Shown: positions 34,824 to 47,485, counted from the first letter of the stretch. The stretch is DNA of 64,000 nt from Ehretia macrophylla (GCA_037974665.1 CM075765.1:56677747-56741746); one strand, 5' to 3'. The notes: generated by a model not told the origin, from the sequence alone. Numbers and translations: made by a program.

Positions 34824-35085
34824 CCTCAATTCACCATTTCAAACCCTATACAGAAGGGTTTTTCGTACCAGCTCCTTCGACCTATACCGCAATTGAAGTA
34901 CCTAAGGGAGAATTTGGTGTCTTTCTGGTCAGTAATAGAAGCAAGTATCCCTATCGTCGTAAAATAAGAGTACTGGCTTTGCCCATTTATAAGGACTCGA
35001 TTCTATGTCCAAACATCACATGCCAACAGATGTGGTCACCATCATAGGTACTCAAGATATTGTGTTTGGAGAGGTGGATAGATAG
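34824..35085 (+). pseudogene. nad7: nad7 exon 5, decayed
   Basis: It reads [34 protein letters not shown] and PYRRKIR, then a net 1-nt loss near 34970 shifts the frame. The original frame resumes in [11 protein letters not shown]-like and [11 protein letters not shown] segments to TAG at 35083. The length is about 262 nt, the usual last-exon size of plant nad7. KPYTEG and PAPST retain the unedited Pro codons. A 115-codon open frame starting at 34700 begins inside intron domain V and is not a separate gene. Confidence 0.92.
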
Positions 35086-36005
35086 GACTACTAGTTGCTT
35101 GATCAGGACACTAGCTTTATTGCGAGCTGAAAACCTTGATAGATTCCCCTTCCCCTTCTATCCTCAATACTAGAGATGAACGAATTCCATACACCTGAAA
35201 TTTAGAGCAAAGAATTAGATTATTGTTGTTGGTCTTGGAATTTCATGAATGCAGAGCCAACGAGTTCAGTCAAACAGCCTATATAATAAATAGAAGTGGA
35301 AGAGCCTTTCATTTTGTTTTGAGTTGTTTAAAATGAAAAGAACCACTACAGTAGTATGCACAATGATTGGATTTTTGTGCATACAACTATGAATCGAAGT
35401 GCGTAAGCCCCTTTAGAGTAAAGATAGGGGTGGGCCATTGAATAAATCGAATCAAAGAATCTAGAAAAAATCAGAACAAAAGAAGCCAATAGAGAAGGAC
35501 CAAGCCCACAGTAAGCCACAATGAACTATCAAAAAAGGGCAAATTTTATATAAAAAACCTTTTGATAAAAAAAAAGTCCACTGCTCAGTTACACACTTCG
35601 CTCGCTGCAGAAAAGAAAACAAAATTGTAGCTAGAAGCAACAAAGATAGAGCTCTGAATAGTGTCATGTTCTTGTAGAAGATGACTCTAACTCATGCCAA
35701 TAGAAGCAGTTTCAAGGGATGAACATGCCCATCTACCTTTCTGACCTGCCTGCATACTTGCTAAGATTGGATGTTAAAATGGACTAAGGCTTCATCTACT
35801 TATTATTCATATTTCTTTCCATCCGTCTTATTTCACTCACTAATTTCTGACAGTTGCTTATCATATTAAGGTACTTATGATCCTATAGGTTAGGATTCTA
35901 GAAAAAAAGTGGAATCACTTTTCTTTGATACTATTCTATTATTGCGGCTTTTGGTTGTTCATGCTAAACTTTTCTAACACTCTAAGTAACCCAATGGACA
36001 AAGCC
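35086..36005. other. Mitochondrial-type spacer downstream of nad7
   Basis: No conserved gene was recognised. It contains A-runs and pyrimidine tracts typical of plant mitochondrial spacers. It ends AAGCC at 36001-36005, the left copy of the B-2 target duplication; the spacer resumes at 45294. Confidence 0.5.
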
Positions 36006-38632
36006 TGTGATAACCCGAACCCGGCATGCATTTAATGTCATTTAATTGCATTTAACTAGTGACATATTAAATGTTAGCATTGGATTATGTGTTTACTTTT
36101 AGTTGAACATTTATTTGTAGCTCTACTTTCATATTTCTTTTAGCAGTATCTTGAATAAGACTTGAGCTAATTATTGTAACGGAATATCAACAAATTTTCA
36201 TATTGATGTCAATCGGTTTTATTTTTCTTGCACTTAAAGGCTCCATTTGCAATTAAATGAAAAGTAGCCCCGAGCCGGAGTAAATTTTAAACTATAATGC
36301 TTTTCAAAATGATATATTTCTTAGATTCTTCGAGATTTAATTGTTATTCTTTTGTTGTCGCAACGTGCATTGCATATCGAGAGCGTTAGCTAGGAAACGG
36401 TTTCCAGTCCTCAGCAAATAGTGAAATTAGTATTTAGATGACTAAAATTTTATAATTTAATTGTTGCTAGCTAGAATTAATTTTGGTGTTAGTTATTTAG
36501 CTTAAAAATGCACAAAAATAAGCCATTTTGACTAGTTTTTAAGTTGTTTGACCAACCTTGACCAACTTTGACCAAATTGTCACCATTTTAAGCTAAAACA
36601 AAGCAAAATAATAAAAAAAATAGAGCTGAAATCAAAGAGGGCAGGGCCGAAAATGAGAGAGAGAAAAAAAAAAAAAAATTCAACTTCAAATCATCAAATC
36701 TTCGCGTAAGCTTGCACGGGGTGGTTTTCGAGGCATCCTACGAGGTTTTTCTAGCGTCTAGGAGCGTCTAAGGTGAGGGTTTCATCGTTATTTGCGCATT
36801 TGAAAATTTTGTATCTAAACCTTGATTTTTAGAAATTATCCGTAGATTGCTGTTTAAATCATTTTGATGCTTCTAGAATGTTCCGTGGCAATTATAGAAC
36901 ATGTATTTATAGCTTTTTAACATTTTCTGCGGTTAAATGTTGAGATTGGAATATAAAGTTGTTAGTTGAATAGTATTTTATGAATAGTAAATCCTTGGAA
37001 TGATGAACTTGCCCCGTTATGCTGTCCGTTGATGTGAAAATGTACTAGGTATGCTAGAATGCCTAAATGTGTGGTTTAATTGGAATGTGTAATGGAAAAA
37101 TGGAGAAAAACGGCTTAATGAAAGTCGGGGTCGTTTAGGTCAAATTTAGCGTTTTGTCGTTTTGCGGGATGGCATTGTTTCGGGAGCCCATGGAAGCACT
37201 TTTGGTGCGGTCGTGGTGTTGGTTGGGTGTTTGGTTGGTATAGTTATAGTTCAAACGAGCAAAGGGGGAAAATCGGGCTTTGCGTGAATTCTAGGGTTAA
37301 GTAGGGTTTCGGAGTCTCTAGACATGCCTTATAGTGACCTAGGAAGATTGGCGAAGTCAGTTTCCGGAACTCGTGGCTCGTTTGGAGATGGTAGTGTTTT
37401 GATAGTTGGGGCCGATTTGTGACTTTGTGTGTTTTCTTGATATTATGCCTATAGAATGCTTGTTAATGCTTATTATTGCTTGTTACGCTTGCTAATGCTT
37501 ATTCCGCTTGTTAGAGTTGGTTGTTGATTGAACTGTTTATCCATTGTTGAGAATGCTTGATATCTTGTTTATCGCTCGTTTATCGCCTTGTATTGAGTCT
37601 TCCATTGCATAGTGTCTCGCGCATGAGTGATGAGCCTCTCTGGGTAGCCTCGGGTTGCCAGTGTTGGTTGCTCTAACTCTGCTGCTATTCCCATTCTCGC
37701 TTGGGTTGCCTCCCAGGGAGATTTGGGTTGTAGATTTGATTGGATACTTCCGGGGTATTCCAAACTGGTGTAATAAGGTGGTTGCGCGCTTATTGTCATC
37801 GTTGTCAACATCAAGCTCGAGATTGATGTATCGCTCGTGAAATGGTACATTGCTCGTATGAGTGAACCATAGCCTTCAGAGTGTGGTATAGCTTTGAATG
37901 GTTATGTTATTGCTTTCTTTGATTGTTTATTGTGTTGCCAATTATATTGAATGTCTTTTTATTGATTATATTGCTTAACTGTACCTATTTGCATTGCACG
38001 ATCTTCTTTCTCTCCACCTCGATAACTGTCTCGCCCTCACTGAGTATACGTGTTGTGTATACTCACTCCTCACCACCACATTTCAGGAAATGCCTTGTTA
38101 GCTGAAAGTTCGTGGATATGTGATAGTTCATTGCCTAAAGAGTTGTCTTGCGTGCTTTGTGGCTTGAGCTGTCAAAGATGTAAAGATATATGCTTTCACA
38201 TGTTGTATGTATTTATTGTTAAAAGAAATGTAAATTTAAATCTAGCTTAGTGGTTGAGGTGGTTTGATAAGTTAGATTATGTACTTAGTTAATGTAGCTT
38301 ATCTTCAATGTATGTTTGTAATGACAAAGAAAAAAATAGGAAAATTTGATAGTCTAGCTTATAAAATTGGATGGTGAAGTTTAATTGCTAAGCATTAATG
38401 TATATTTACTTGTGATTTGCATGTTGTGAACCAAGGCTCGGGTGGCCTTGAGGTGGTTGAATGTTTGGACATGGTATTGGTCCGCTTATATATTGTCGCA
38501 GGTTTGTTGCTGTTGCCTAGAAACAGGGGAGACTCCGTCTGTCTTTCCCTAAAATTTTGCATGGGTTTGGTTTGGGTTGTGAATAGAATGATTGTTAGAA
38601 CTCCCGGTCTCGAGAGGGATCGGGGTGTCACA
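36006..38632 (+). repeat. B-2 5' LTR
   Basis: 2627 bp, from TGTGATAACCCGAACCCGG to GAGGGATCGGGGTGTCACA, immediately followed by GGTGGTATCAGAGC. Landmarks: a TTGAC cluster (36528-36572), a GC-rich island (about 37605-37770) resembling that of family C, and GAGTATACGTGTTGTGTATACTC, an inverted repeat, near 38042-38064. No gene. Confidence 0.93.
36528..36595 (+). promoter_or_regulatory. TTGAC cluster in B-2 5' LTR
   Basis: TTGAC near 36528, 36548, 36558 and 36568, spaced about 10 bp for the last three, followed by the AT-rich CACCATTTTAAGC. The arrangement parallels the C-family cluster. Candidate WRKY-type enhancer; inference only. Confidence 0.4.
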
Positions 38633-38634
38633 GG

Positions 38635-38646
38635 TGGTATCAGAGC
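38635..38646 (+). other. B-2 primer binding site
   Basis: TGGTATCAGAGC two bases after the LTR end, complementary to the initiator Met tRNA 3' end. Confidence 0.92.
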
Positions 38647-40384
38647 TTGTCTAGCTTATAAGCCAGGACAGGATCCTTGGTCTGGTGGGTAGTGACCCTT
38701 GAATGTGTGCATGTGAAGTGTGTCTTGAAAGTGTATGCTTGTATGTGAGATTATGTGTCTTGATCTAAATGTGTGCTCTTATGTGATATAGTTTTGTGTT
38801 ATGTGTTAATTGTGTGCTAAGTAAAGTGAAGTGTCTAGTTGTGCATTGAATTGACCTATCGAATTGGCATCGTGAATCGAATTGATCTCGTGAATTGTTA
38901 TTTGCTTGAAGTATTACTTGTAATGTGTGTATAGAATGTCTTGAATTAGCTATGCCGTGATTTGAATTGATTATGTTGTGCTTGACTTGATTGCCGTGCT
39001 TGAGTGACCTTGTTGAATAAACTGTTTCGTAAACTTGCTTGCATAATAGTTTAAGGCATGTGTATAACTGTGATATATTGGCATTCATACATGTCCTATG
39101 GAAATGGTAAGTAAGTCCTCTTCCTCCCCTGAAGAAAGTGGTTCACCGCTGGCTTTTCAAGGTGTATGGATTGGCAGGAAATGAATGGCATTTGACTAGC
39201 CTTTATTTGGGAATTGGTGTTTGCTTTTGGAGCTCGGTTATTGGCAAATCTCTATGGTCCTCCTCTGTGCTTAACAGTTGTGAAAGGGTAGCTTTCTCTT
39301 GGGGTTTTATTTGGTTATTCTTTGGAGCATTCTTTGGTTTTCTTAATGGGTATTCTTTGGAGACTTCTGTTGGCATTTCTCAGTGGATTTGGCTATTGGG
39401 ATTTTAATCGGCCTTACTGCACAGTAATATCTATGGTATATGTGTTTCGGTCTTTATTGGTGTGATACTGGCATCTCAGATTGGAAATTCTTCAATGGTA
39501 TTTTATGGAATTCTCAGTGGCCAATTATTTAGTATTTACTTATTGGGCAAACTTGGCTACTTTCTTATTGGAGCATTGTTTTGGATATCTTTTTCAGTGT
39601 TCCTCAGTAGGTTTGGTATTTGGAGTTCCTATCAGACTTATTGTATAATACTACTTATGGTATTCTTTGAAATTCTTATTGAGCGTTCTATTGGTATTTT
39701 CTTTATTAGCAAGGTTGTATGAAGTTCTTCCCTGGCAAACAGTGAAGAGGCCTCAGAGTTTGGTTTTGGTATGTTGTTCACCAGTTCGGTGTTTATCCTT
39801 GGAGTTTCGTCTAGTTGGGAAAACTATATTCGTTTTTCAACCTGGATGTCTTATTGGGCACATTATATTTTCTTTGCTATTTTCGTTGTCATTCTTCTCG
39901 ATATTTGATAGCAGTACTCAGGATCTAATTAGTTATTCTATGGGGTTATTACTTGGAAGACTCCTTTGGACCTATGAATGTATTTTTGATTGGGTTTCTT
40001 AGTCTTTTCTTCAGCACCCTCAACAGGGAATTCTTATATGAAACTCATGACCAGCGGGGTATTTCTTTGGACCGCTGGATGGAACCTTTGCTTGAGCCTT
40101 TATTTGGCTTTTTGCTTGGGGATTCTCGGGCAGTAATAGTTAGACTTCTATTAGAGATTCGTGCGTGGGGTATTCTTCTTGTCATTATTGTGTGGTATTA
40201 ATGACATCTACAGTATCTTTGCTTTAGTCCTTAGTGGTGTTATCTCAGCGCTTTTGGTTAGAATTTTATTCTTCTTCGGTATTCGTGTCAACGGGATTCT
40301 TCAACCGATGAAGATTAGTCAGAATTGGATTTCAGTGGATGCAGAGTTTTATTGGATGAAGAATTGCGAGGACGCAATTGTTTT
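38647..40384 (+). other. B-2 internal region, no gag-pol
   Basis: T/G-rich sequence. From about 39100 stops are sparse, with overlapping frames at 39138-39407, 39462-39722, 39667-40002, 39953-40201 and 40161-40403 in different registers, giving hydrophobic Trp/Phe/Leu-rich peptides. None shows Gag, protease, RT or integrase motifs, and the hydrophobicity follows from T-richness. It could be degenerate filler or a captured and decayed sequence. It ends with a hairpin (40362-40379) before the polypurine tract. Confidence 0.6.
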
Positions 40385-40398
40385 AAGGGGGGGAAGGA
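40385..40398 (+). other. B-2 polypurine tract
   Basis: AAGGGGGGGAAGGA, preceded by GTTTT and abutting the 3' LTR TGTGATAACCC. Confidence 0.88.
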
Positions 40399-42306
40399 TG
40401 TGATAACCCAAACCCGGCATGCATTTAATGGCATTTAATTGCATTTAACTAGTGACATCTTAAATGTTAGCATTGGATTATGTGTTTACTTTTAGTTGAA
40501 CATTTATTTGTAGCTCTATTTTCATATTTCTTTTAGAAGTAACTAGAATAGTACTTGAGCTAATTATTCTAATGGAATATCAACAATTTTTCATATTGAT
40601 GTCAATCGGTTTTATTTTTCTTGCACTTAAAGGCTCGGTTTTCAATTAAATGAAAAGTAGCTCCGAGCCGGAGTAAATTTTAAACTATAATGCTTTTCAA
40701 AATGATATATTTCTTAGATTCTTCGAGATTTAATTGTTATTCTTTTGTTGTCGCAACGTGCATTGCATATCGAGAGCGTTAGCTAGGAAACGGTTTCCAG
40801 TCCTCAGCAAATAGTGAAATTAGTATTTAGATGACTAAAATTTTATAATTTAATTGTTGCTAGCTAGAATTAATTTTGGTGTTAGTTATTTAGCTTAAAA
40901 TGCACAAAAATAAGCCATTTTGACTAGTTTTAAGTTGTTTGAACAACCTTGACCAACTTTGACCAAATTGTCACCATTTTAAGCTAAAACAAAGCAAAAA
41001 AAAAAACAGAGCTGAAATCAGAGAGGGCAGGGCCGAAAATGAGGGAGAGAAAAAAAAGAAAATTCAACTTCAAATCATCAAATCTTCGCATGAGCTTGCA
41101 AGGGGTGGTTTCCGAGGCATCCTACGAGGTTTCCCTAGCGTCTAGGAGCGTCTAAGGTGAGGGTTTCATCGTTATTTGCGCATTTGAAATATTTGTATCT
41201 AAACTTTGATTTTTAGAAATTATCCGTAGATTGCTGTTTAAATCATTTTGATGCTTCTAGAATGTTCCTTGGCAATTGTAGAATATGTATTTATAGCTTT
41301 TTAACATTTTCTGCGGTTAAATGTTGAGATTAGAATATAAAGTTGTTAGTTGAATAGTGTTTTATGAATAGTAAACCCTTGGAACGATGAACTTGGCCCG
41401 TTATGCTGTCCATTGATGTGAAAATGTGCTAGGTATGCTAGAATGCCTAAATGTGTGGTTTAATTGGAATGTGTAATGGAAAAATAGAGAAAAATGGCTT
41501 AGTGAAAGTCGGGGTCGTTTAGGTCGACTTTAGCATTTTCTCGTTTTGCGTGATGGCATTGTTTCGAGAGCCCATGGAAGCATTTTTGGTGCGATCGTGG
41601 TGTTGGTTGGGTGTTTGGTTGGTATAGTTATAGTTCAAATGAGCAAAGGGGGAAAACTAGGCTTTGCGTGAATTCTAGGGTTAAGTAGGGTTTCGGAGTC
41701 TCTAGACGTGCCTTATAGTGACCTAGGAAGATTGGCGAAGTCGGTTTCCGGAACTCGTGGCTCGTTTGGAGATGGTAGTGTTTTGATAGTTGGGGCCGAT
41801 TTGTGACTTTGTGTGTTTTCTTGATATTATGCCTATAGAATGCTTGTTAATGCTTGTTATGCTTGCTAATGCTTATTCCGCTTGTTAGAGTTGGTTGTTG
41901 ATTGAAATGTTTATCCATTGTTGAGAATGCTTGATATCTTGTTTATCGCTCGTTTATCGCCTTGTATCGAGTCTTGCATTGCATAGTGTCTCGCGCGTGA
42001 GTGATGAGCCTCTCTGGGTAGCCGCGGGTTACCACTTTTGCTTGCTCTCGCTCTGGTGCTATTCCCATTGTCGCTTGGGTTGCCTCCCAGGGATATTTGG
42101 GTCGTAGATTTGATTGGATACTTTCGGGGTATACCAAACTGGTGTTATAAGGTGGTTGCGCGCTTATTGTCATCGTTGTCAACATCAAGCTCGAGATTGA
42201 TGTATCGCTCGTGAAATGATATATTGCTCGTATGAGTGAACCATAGCCTTCAGAGTGTGGTATAGCTTTGAATGGTTATGTTATTGCTTTCTTTGATTGT
42301 TTATTG
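40399..42306 (+). repeat. B-2 3' LTR, first part
   Basis: It matches the 5' LTR from TGTGATAACCCAAACCC on, including TTGAC copies near 40919-40965 and the GC-rich island near 41990-42150. It is interrupted after TATTG by a C-family solo LTR. Confidence 0.92.
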
Positions 42307-44589
42307 TGTCACGCCCTGACCCGACCCCGCAAAAGGCCAAGCCCGGACCCAACACACAGACGGAGTCTCCTCTGTACCGTGGACGATCCGAAACCCTAAA
42401 ATCAAAATAACACTTGCGAAAGCCATATAATAGTTATCAAACCAGCCAACTTTCTTCCAAACATACATTTCCTATTATCCAACTTTCCAAGCCAAAAATG
42501 CCATGCATACTACACAGGTATTCAGGCCACTAAACCATTAGCTATTAGCATGCATTTCTTCATTAGTGATCCGAGTATAAGTTTACAATTTTACAAACTT
42601 TAAACCATTACAACATAAGACCATTAAAGGTCTCAAAATAGGAAAATACATACAAGGCTACAAGCCTCAAAATTAAGCGTCCTACATGCAATATACATAA
42701 CAAACAAGGTTTGCACAAAACTGGTAACCAACCACCAGCAAAGCAGGGAAGTGCTATCACGGAAACACCTCCACCTGCTCCTCCTCCTCTATTACCTCGA
42801 GAGGGTCTGCTTCAACTACTCCTGTAAAAACATGGTATAGAAAGGAATGAGCAAAAACTATTGCTCAGCGAGGGCAATTGGTCTCAAGGACAGAGATTAG
42901 AGAAGTATGCAATGCAATTAGCCAAGCAATACATACAAATCATATAATGATACAACCAAAGCCAACAATAAAGCAAGGCAAGTATTTAAAGCTGCAAACA
43001 CTCAATTAAAGGATACGTTACTCTTTTCACGAGCAACTTTCAAACACGAATTCGATGACGACACGCCGGCTCAAACCACCTTATAACACCAGTTTGGAAT
43101 ACCCCGGAAGTATCCATCAGCCTACGACCCAAATCTCCCTGGGAGCCAACCCAAGCGAGAAAGGGAATAGCAGCGGAGCTAGAGCAACCAACACTAGCAA
43201 CCCAAGGCTACCCAGAGAGGCCCATCACTCACGCGCGAGACACTATGCAATGCAAGACTCGATACAAGACGATAAACAAGCGATAAAGCCACACGTGGGA
43301 GAATAACAAAGTAGGTTACTCTCGCACGCAATAGCAGCAATTTGATAAGCAATTCAATCCAAAACAACTCAAACAAGTAATTCAAGTAATTCTAAGCATT
43401 CTATAAGCATAAAGACAAGTAAACACACAAAAACACAAATCAGCCCCAACTATCAAAATGCTACCATTTCCAAACGAGCCACGAGTTCTGGAAACCGACT
43501 TCGCCAACCCTCCTAGGTCACCATAAGGCACGTCTAAAGACCCTGAAACCTTACTTTACCCTAGAACTCGCGCAAAGCCCCGATTTCCCCCTTTCTCGTT
43601 TGAACTACAACTATAACAACCAAACACCCAACCAACGCCATAATTGCACCAAAAGTGCTTCCATGGCTTCCCGAAGCAATGCCAACACGCAAAACGAGAA
43701 AACGCCAAAGTCGACCTAAACGACCCCGACTTTGCCAAAGGTTTAATTCTCATTTTTTCCTCTACGCAACCCAAACAAACCACACATTTTAGCATTCTAG
43801 CGTACCTAGCACGTTCCTACATCAACGGAAAGCATAACAGCTCAATTTCAACGTTTCAAGGTTTTACTATTCACAACACACTATTCATTTCACAATTCAA
43901 TTTGCAATCACAATATTTAACCGCAAAAAATGTTACAAAGCTATAAATACATGTTCTACAAATGCTAATGAACATTCTAGAAGCATCAAATCGCTTTAAA
44001 TAACGATCTACGGATAAATCTAAAAATTGACAAAGTTAACAAACACAACGTATAAATGCGCAAATAACATGCTTCCCTCACCTTAGGTACTCCTAGTCGC
44101 TAGGAAAACAACGTTGGTTGCCTTGGAAACCACCCCGCACGAGCACACGCGAAGATTGATCGTTTGGAAGGTGAAAGTTTTTTTTTTCTTCAATGGAGCT
44201 CACGGCCTGCTGCTCAATTTTGCTGCTGTTTTCTTTTTATTTTGCTTAGTTATTTTAGCTTATAAGTGTTAAATTGGTCAACAAGTCAAAGGTCCAAGGT
44301 CAACAACTTAAAACTTGGTCAAAGAGCCCTATTTTGTGCGTTTTAAAGCCATTTCAGCTAAGGTAAGTTCAATTAAAGCTAGCAACATTTAAAATATAAA
44401 ATTTAAGTCATCTAAATACTAGTTTCACTATTTGTTGAGGACTAGAAATCGTTATCTAGCTATCGCTCCTTAAATGCAATGCACGTTGCGTCGGCGAGAA
44501 TGTAACAATTAATTCACAAAGAATTTAAGGAAATAAAATTTTCAAAATAATAAACAAAGAAAATTCACATTTCGGGCTCGGGTATTACA
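42307..44589 (-). mobile_element. C-family solo LTR, minus strand
   Basis: On the plus strand it begins TGTCACGCCCTGACCCGACC and ends GGGCTCGGGTATTACA, the reverse complement of the C-1 LTR, 2283 bp. The perfect 5-bp target duplication TATTG flanks it (42302-42306, 44590-44594). No internal region remains, so it formed by LTR-LTR recombination. The B-2 5' LTR reads straight through at this point, confirming the insertion. Frames at 43055, 43194, 43556 and 43644 are LTR shadows. Confidence 0.93.
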
Positions 44590-45293
44590 TATTGTGTTGC
44601 CAATTATATTGAATGTCTTTTTATTGATTATATTGCTTAACTGTACCTATTTGCATTGCACGATCTTCTTTCTCTCCACCTCGATAACTGTCTTGCCCTC
44701 ACTGAGTATACGTGTTGTGTATACTTACTCCTCACCACCACATTTCAGGAAATGCCTTGTTAGCTGAAAGTTCGTGGATATGTGATAGTTCATGCCTGAA
44801 GAGTTGTCTTGCGTGCTTTGTGGCTTGAACTGACAAGTTTGTAAAGATATATGCTTTCATATGTTGTATGTATTTATTGTTAAAAGAAATGTAAATTTAA
44901 ATCTAGCTTAGTGGTTGAGGTGGTTTGATAAGTTAGATTATGTACTTAGTTAATGTAGCTTATCTTCAATGTATGTTTGTAATGACAAAGAAAAAGATAG
45001 AAAAATTTGATAGTTCAGCTTATACAATAGGATGGTGAAGTTTAATTGCTAAGCATGAATGGATATTTACTTGTGATTTGCATGTTGGGAACCAAGTCTC
45101 GTGTGGCCTTGAGGTGGTTGAATGTTTGGACATGGTATTGATCCACTTATATGCCGTCGCAGCTTTGTTGCTTTTGCCTAGAAACAGGGCAGACTCCATC
45201 CGTCTTTCCCTAAAATTTTGCCCGGGTTTGGTTTGGGTTGTGATTAGTTTGATTGATAGAACTCCCGGTCTCGAGAGGGATCGGGGTGTTACA
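44590..45293 (+). repeat. B-2 3' LTR, second part
   Basis: It resumes with TATTG and follows the 5' LTR to GATCGGGGTGTTACA, then AAGCC. With 40399-42306 the LTR is about 2.6 kb. The ORF at 45078-45473 starts here and runs into the flank by chance. Confidence 0.92.
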
Positions 45294-47047
45294 AAGCCTA
45301 TTTATGAGTTCTTGTCTTGCTCTCATCACCCCTTGGTTGCCAATGTTGTCATTTCCTATGACAAAGCAACATGGTACATGGAATATCCCGTATCTCACCT
45401 TATAGGTGCTAGAAAACCTATAACCTTTGCAAATCTTATAGTTTTTTTTTCGATCAAAGAGAAAAAGATTTGACTCAGGATAGCACTGTTCACACTGAAA
45501 ACACCGTTCGCCTGCTAACAACCAGGGGCAGCTTATTGGACTGGCCTACTACGTACTATCTATTTATAAACAATAAAGAGACTGCATTGGTACCATACTA
45601 ACTTGCACGAAATGCAAGGACTGAGATCGACAGACTACTTTCAAGCAGCTTTTCTGGCACTCATACTTACACAGATTGGACTTTAACTGTGCTACTAGGC
45701 CTAAAAGTAAAAACTTTCCCTCCATGTACTATTCCTTCTCCCCTCGATTTAGGAGCTAGTTTTTAATCTCCCAATCCTAATGCTACTACTCCTGAGACGA
45801 TCTTGCTTGGCTTACTTGCTTAATGCAGTTCTTGTACATTATTCACCCTAGCACACAAAAATACCATGTGTACCGAGTTCTGATCCGGTTTTTACTTATG
45901 CTATCTTGGTTACAATATTGTTCGCATAGATGCGGAGGTGGCCATTTCTGACGATTTATATTGGAAAAGTGCAGACTGAAAGCAACCATCCGCGCTTTCA
46001 AATGAAGGCTGCTCGTAGATCAGCACTTTTCATTTCGCCAGTTCAAGGAAGTGGAGCAAAGGGTACCTCTATTCTATTAAGGGATGCATAAACCACACAT
46101 GAAGTTTGCACTGCACATGATTTATTTTAGAAACACACAATCGATTAAATGAACCCTTAATACGGCTTTTAATTAAAACCAATAAAGGGAATGATGCGAA
46201 GGAACTCCACGATGAGAGTCCATTCGCTTACTAACCAATTCTTTATTTAGATTCTCGTGTTCCCGTACAATCAATCATCAATCAATACCTATTTGCTCTA
46301 GCTTTCCGCTCTTTATTGCCTATTTATATAAGGCTAACAGCCAATATGTGATAAGGCGGCATTTATTGCCTTAAGTGATATCGCCGAATCTCTTCGCATG
46401 TCATTTGCACACGTGGAATAGAATACTATAAAGACTGAGGCTCACCCTGCCTTTTAGACTCTTACAAAATTTTGTATAGTAAAGAGAAAGGATTCATCTT
46501 GTAATTCTAAGAGCAGGTTGAAGCTTATTACTTAACCCCACGTTTCATAGGCATCGTCGGGGCATAGCTCTGCTAATCAAATCTTTAATTGCACACAGAA
46601 ACTAAAAAGAATAACGAACCCATCAGGATTATAAGCCCTATAAAGTCGTAGCAATCTAAAGTAATGGCATATAATAGTTAGAAAAATGCCGTGCTGGGCC
46701 AAACTAGTATATATGGAAGAAAGCAACTCTACATTATCACCAGGTACGAATGTGTCGATGACGTCATATGCCCCCCTTTCCCTCTGTCAACGGGGAACAA
46801 CCTCATTCTCAAACGAATGACCACTTTTCTTCATAGGAAAAGCAAAATCAATCCGATTTGTAAAAAAAAGTCCACTGGTTTATAAAAGGGGAGGTTATTC
46901 CTTTCAATAACCTTTTTAAGGCAATGAATGGGTCTACTGTTCTTGAAGTCTCCCTTCATTTCCGATAGGAATTCTTCAAGAACAGCCTCCTTGACGGGCT
47001 TCCCTTTTCTTGTAAAAAGCACGAATTCTCATATTTTCTCCCGAGAT
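45294..47047. other. Mitochondrial-type spacer
   Basis: It continues the block left at 36005. No known gene was recognised. A 63-codon minus-strand frame (46831-47022) has a plausible protein-like composition (KGKPVKEAVLEEF) but no identifiable family. A tract AAAAAAAAGTCCACTG near 46862-46878 resembles one at 35566-35582, suggesting a small dispersed repeat of the source organelle DNA. Confidence 0.45.
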
Positions 47048-47458
47048 TTATTTATTTCTCGGGGGAGATACCTTTCCATGCGAAGTCCTTTTTTCGAGTT
47101 CGATGTTGACATCCACATGGGTTTGAACCTCGTGCTCAAAGCAAAGAGTATCGAGGACTGTTTGATTTCGATAGTCCAATCTGTCTGCGAGCTTCGCGCG
47201 AAGCTGTAACGTGTGCTCCCCTTCCTCCAGCAGAGGCTGGTCTAGTTCATTCCAAAGGAGGTCCTGGTAATTTCCGAGGCTCCATGTGGTTGTTGGAAAG
47301 GTACCGAAGATGATGCCTCCCTCGAAGTCCCACGGGGCAACATATTAGTCTTCTTTTAGACCATATTCAAAAGAATCGAAAGAAAACTCCCCAACACCTA
47401 TGATGAGCAACATAAGCCCAGAAAAAGCCATAGAAGCAGTCCTCGTATAGCTTGGCAT
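47048..47458 (-). pseudogene. Unrecognised decayed ORF downstream of sdh3::cox1
   Basis: On the minus strand, 137 codons from ATG at 47458 to TAA at 47048, with one internal TAA at codon 38 (47345-47347). It opens MPSYTRTASMAFSGLML, includes a short hydrophobic stretch (FSGLMLLIIGVG), then an acidic soluble part (DFEGGIIFGT, NELDQPLLEEGEHTLQ). No family is recognised. It lies about 30 nt past the end of the cox1 fragment, in the same orientation, and could have been cotranscribed with it in the source mitochondrion. Mitochondrial lineage-specific ORFs of this kind are common. The call as a former ORF is tentative. Confidence 0.35.
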
Positions 47459-47485
47459 TCCTAGCGCTAGATTAGGATTTTCCAA

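Larger units (their letters stand above)
36006..45293 (+). mobile_element. B-2: non-autonomous LTR retrotransposon
   Basis: 5' LTR (36006-38632), primer site, about 1.75 kb internal DNA without gag-pol, polypurine tract and 3' LTR (40399-45293, with a nested C solo LTR). The perfect 5-bp target duplication AAGCC is at 36001-36005 and 45294-45298. The complete cis signals with no coding domains point to a non-autonomous element mobilised in trans, plausibly by the related C family, whose LTRs share long blocks with B. Confidence 0.9.

Noticed and set aside
34700-35047. 115-codon frame as a gene in its own right
   Set aside because: Its ATG lies in domain V of nad7 intron 4 and the frame simply runs into exon 5 before a frameshift.
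39138-40403. Series of hydrophobic open frames in B-2 as a membrane protein gene
   Set aside because: They sit in different registers, lack conserved motifs, and the hydrophobicity follows from T-richness.
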